From the NCBI RefSeq assembly GCF_001429505.1, contig NZ_LMJW01000022.1, positions 330,370 to 363,060 of the forward strand: 32,691 nt of DNA, written 5' to 3'. The notes beneath the pieces were generated by a model. That model did no database searches and was not told where the DNA came from. It worked only from the letters and a program-made list of their open reading frames with translations. This DNA comes from Allobosea sp. Root483D1. Lineage in GTDB: Bacteria; Pseudomonadota; Alphaproteobacteria; Rhizobiales; Beijerinckiaceae. The position numbers were made by a program, and so were the translations under genes. Positions 31,371-32,691 of this stretch are shown here, one piece after another (the stretch's first letter is position 1; every line of letters starts with the position of its first letter).

Positions 31371-32691
31371 ATGAGCCGCCGCGCCATTTGCCTCTGGCTT
31401 GCCCTTTTGGCCTTCGGTTGGCAGAGCGCTGGCCAGGCGCAGACTCGTCGCGTCCAGATCGTCACCTCGTTCCCGCCTTCCTTCTTCGAACCCTTCCGCA
31501 GCGCGTTTCGGACCCGGCATCCCGATATCCTCGTCGAGATCGTGCAGCGTAAAACGACGGCTGCGGTCGCCGACATCCGCGCGAGCAAGCGGCATGACGC
31601 GGACCTGCTCTGGGCTTCGGCGCCCGATGCCTTCGAACTGCTGAAACAGACCGGCCTGCTGGCACAGCTGCAGCCTCGCGCGACGGGCGCACCCGAAACC
31701 ATTGCCGGCTACCCCGTCAACGATCCGGCCGGTCGCTATCTCGGCTTTGCCATCTCCGGCTACGGGCTGGTCTACAACCCGGCCTATCTTGCGGTACGCG
31801 GCCTGCCGGTGCCGCGCAACTGGGCCGATCTCGCCGCGCCGGCCTATGCCGGCCATATCGGCCTGACCTCGGCGGCCCGCTCGGGCACCACCCATCTGAT
31901 GGTCGAGGCCCTGCTGCAATCGCTCGGCTGGGAGCGCGGCTGGGCCTTGTGGTCGGCGATCGGCGGTAATCTTGCGACCATCACCGCGCGCAGCTTCGGC
32001 GTGACGACCGGTGTCGCGCGCGCCCGTTTCGGCATCGGCATCTCGATCGATTTCCTGACCGAGGCGGGCTCGGTCGAAGGCGAGGCCAATCGGTTCGTCC
32101 TGCCCGAGGAGACCCTGTTCGCACCCGCCAATATCGCGCGGCTGGCGACCTCGCCCAACCCGAAGGAGGCCGAGCTCTTCATCGACTTCGTGCTGTCGCT
32201 CGACGGGCAGAAGCTGCTGCGCGAGCCGCGGATCGGCCGTCTCGCGGTTTCGCCGGCGGCCTATGGCCCGAACGAGACGCCACCGCATCTGTCGGAGACG
32301 GCGGGCCTGTTCAACAAGACTCGCTTCGATGCGAGCCTCTCGGCTGGCCGCTACGAACTGGTCAACATCATCTTCGACGAGTGGATCACCTTCCGTCGCG
32401 CCGAGCATGCCAGGCTCTGGCGCAGCCTCCAGACCATGGAGGCGGCGCTGCTGAGCCACCCTGACGAGCAGGCGGCGCGCTTCCTGACACAAGTCCGCGC
32501 TTCCCTGACCCGCCCTCCGGTCGCCGCTGAGGAACTGGAAAAGCCGGAACGCTTCCGCAAGCTCGTGCGCGTGCCGCGTGGCCTCGCCGTGCCCGAAGAG
32601 CAGGCTCGCATCGAAGCCGGGATCCGCGGCGCGATCGCGAGCCACGCCGCCGAGGCCGCTGCCAGTCTGCGGCAGGCGGCCGAACGGCTCC
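31371..32691 (+). CDS. PgtC-like extracellular solute-binding protein (3' end outside window)
   Basis: The frame from ATG 31371 stays open to the right edge, giving the first 440 residues. A signal peptide of about 24 residues (LALLAFGWQSAGQAQ) is followed by VQIVTSFPPSFFEPFRSAF, HDADLLWASAPDAFELLKQTG, GLVYNPAYLAVRGLPVPRNW and SLDGQKLLREPRIGR, the pattern of iron/phosphoglycerate-type binding proteins such as PgtC. After residue 305 come about 135 residues that are helical and charged, longer than a plain binding protein. The ribosome site is weak. In PgtC systems the protein informs a two-component sensor about external phosphoglycerates; whether a kinase gene follows cannot be seen. Confidence 0.7.
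   Translation, partial: MSRRAICLWLALLAFGWQSAGQAQTRRVQIVTSFPPSFFEPFRSAFRTRHPDILVEIVQRKTTAAVADIRASKRHDADLLWASAPDAFELLKQTGLLAQLQPRATGAPETIAGYPVNDPAGRYLGFAISGYGLVYNPAYLAVRGLPVPRNWADLAAPAYAGHIGLTSAARSGTTHLMVEALLQSLGWERGWALWSAIGGNLATITARSFGVTTGVARARFGIGISIDFLTEAGSVEGEANRFVLPEETLFAPANIARLATSPNPKEAELFIDFVLSLDGQKLLREPRIGRLAVSPAAYGPNETPPHLSETAGLFNKTRFDASLSAGRYELVNIIFDEWITFRRAEHARLWRSLQTMEAALLSHPDEQAARFLTQVRASLTRPPVAAEELEKPERFRKLVRVPRGLAVPEEQARIEAGIRGAIASHAAEAAASLRQAAERL

Overview
The window looks like chromosomal DNA of a GC-rich alphaproteobacterium of the Hyphomicrobiales, possibly near Bosea or Methylobacterium. This is an inference from base composition, from small conserved proteins I remember from that order (DUF1488, a lysine-rich 43-residue protein, a 117-residue single-helix membrane protein), and from a mosaic palindromic intergenic repeat typical of these genomes. 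I see no rRNA, tRNA, CRISPR array, integrase or intact insertion sequence.

Bases 1-2098: a partial reading frame at the left edge, rsgA (ribosome assembly GTPase, minus), the 3' remnant of a DUF892/YciE-type ferritin-like gene with its terminator, and about 600 bp without genes that contains an AT-rich patch.

Bases 2099-10660: a carbohydrate cluster on the plus strand. manA-type isomerase, a large GT4 glycosyltransferase with a C-terminal helical domain, and a GH130 enzyme form a tight operon. Small hypothetical genes follow, then a GH13 alpha-glucosidase-like enzyme and a second GT4 glycosyltransferase. Together these could make and turn over a mannose- and/or glucose-containing compatible solute or oligosaccharide.

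Bases 10661-13100: small hypothetical genes, DUF1488, and gene debris. The debris is a frameshifted plus-strand gene abutting minus-strand pieces of an amino-acid ABC transporter.

Bases 13097-18314: an AraC-type regulator divergent from a three-gene operon encoding a GlcF-like Fe-S protein, a VAO/4-cresol-dehydrogenase-type flavoprotein and an orphan LivJ-type binding protein. This is a candidate catabolic redox module with an unusual electron-acceptor subunit.

Bases 18522-24604 (minus): an iron-siderophore locus with FecI-like sigma factor, FecR-like regulator, TonB receptor with an STN domain, periplasmic binding protein and siderophore-interacting reductase. Two near-identical ECF-type promoter candidates precede the fecR-like and receptor genes.

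Bases 24777-31370: phosphorus acquisition. It holds phnD-phnC-phnE, where phnE is a fusion of two permeases, a HAD hydrolase on the plus strand, and a DUF47-pit operon with a candidate Pho box and a composite palindromic repeat between its genes. The right edge holds the start of a PgtC-like binding protein that runs off the window.
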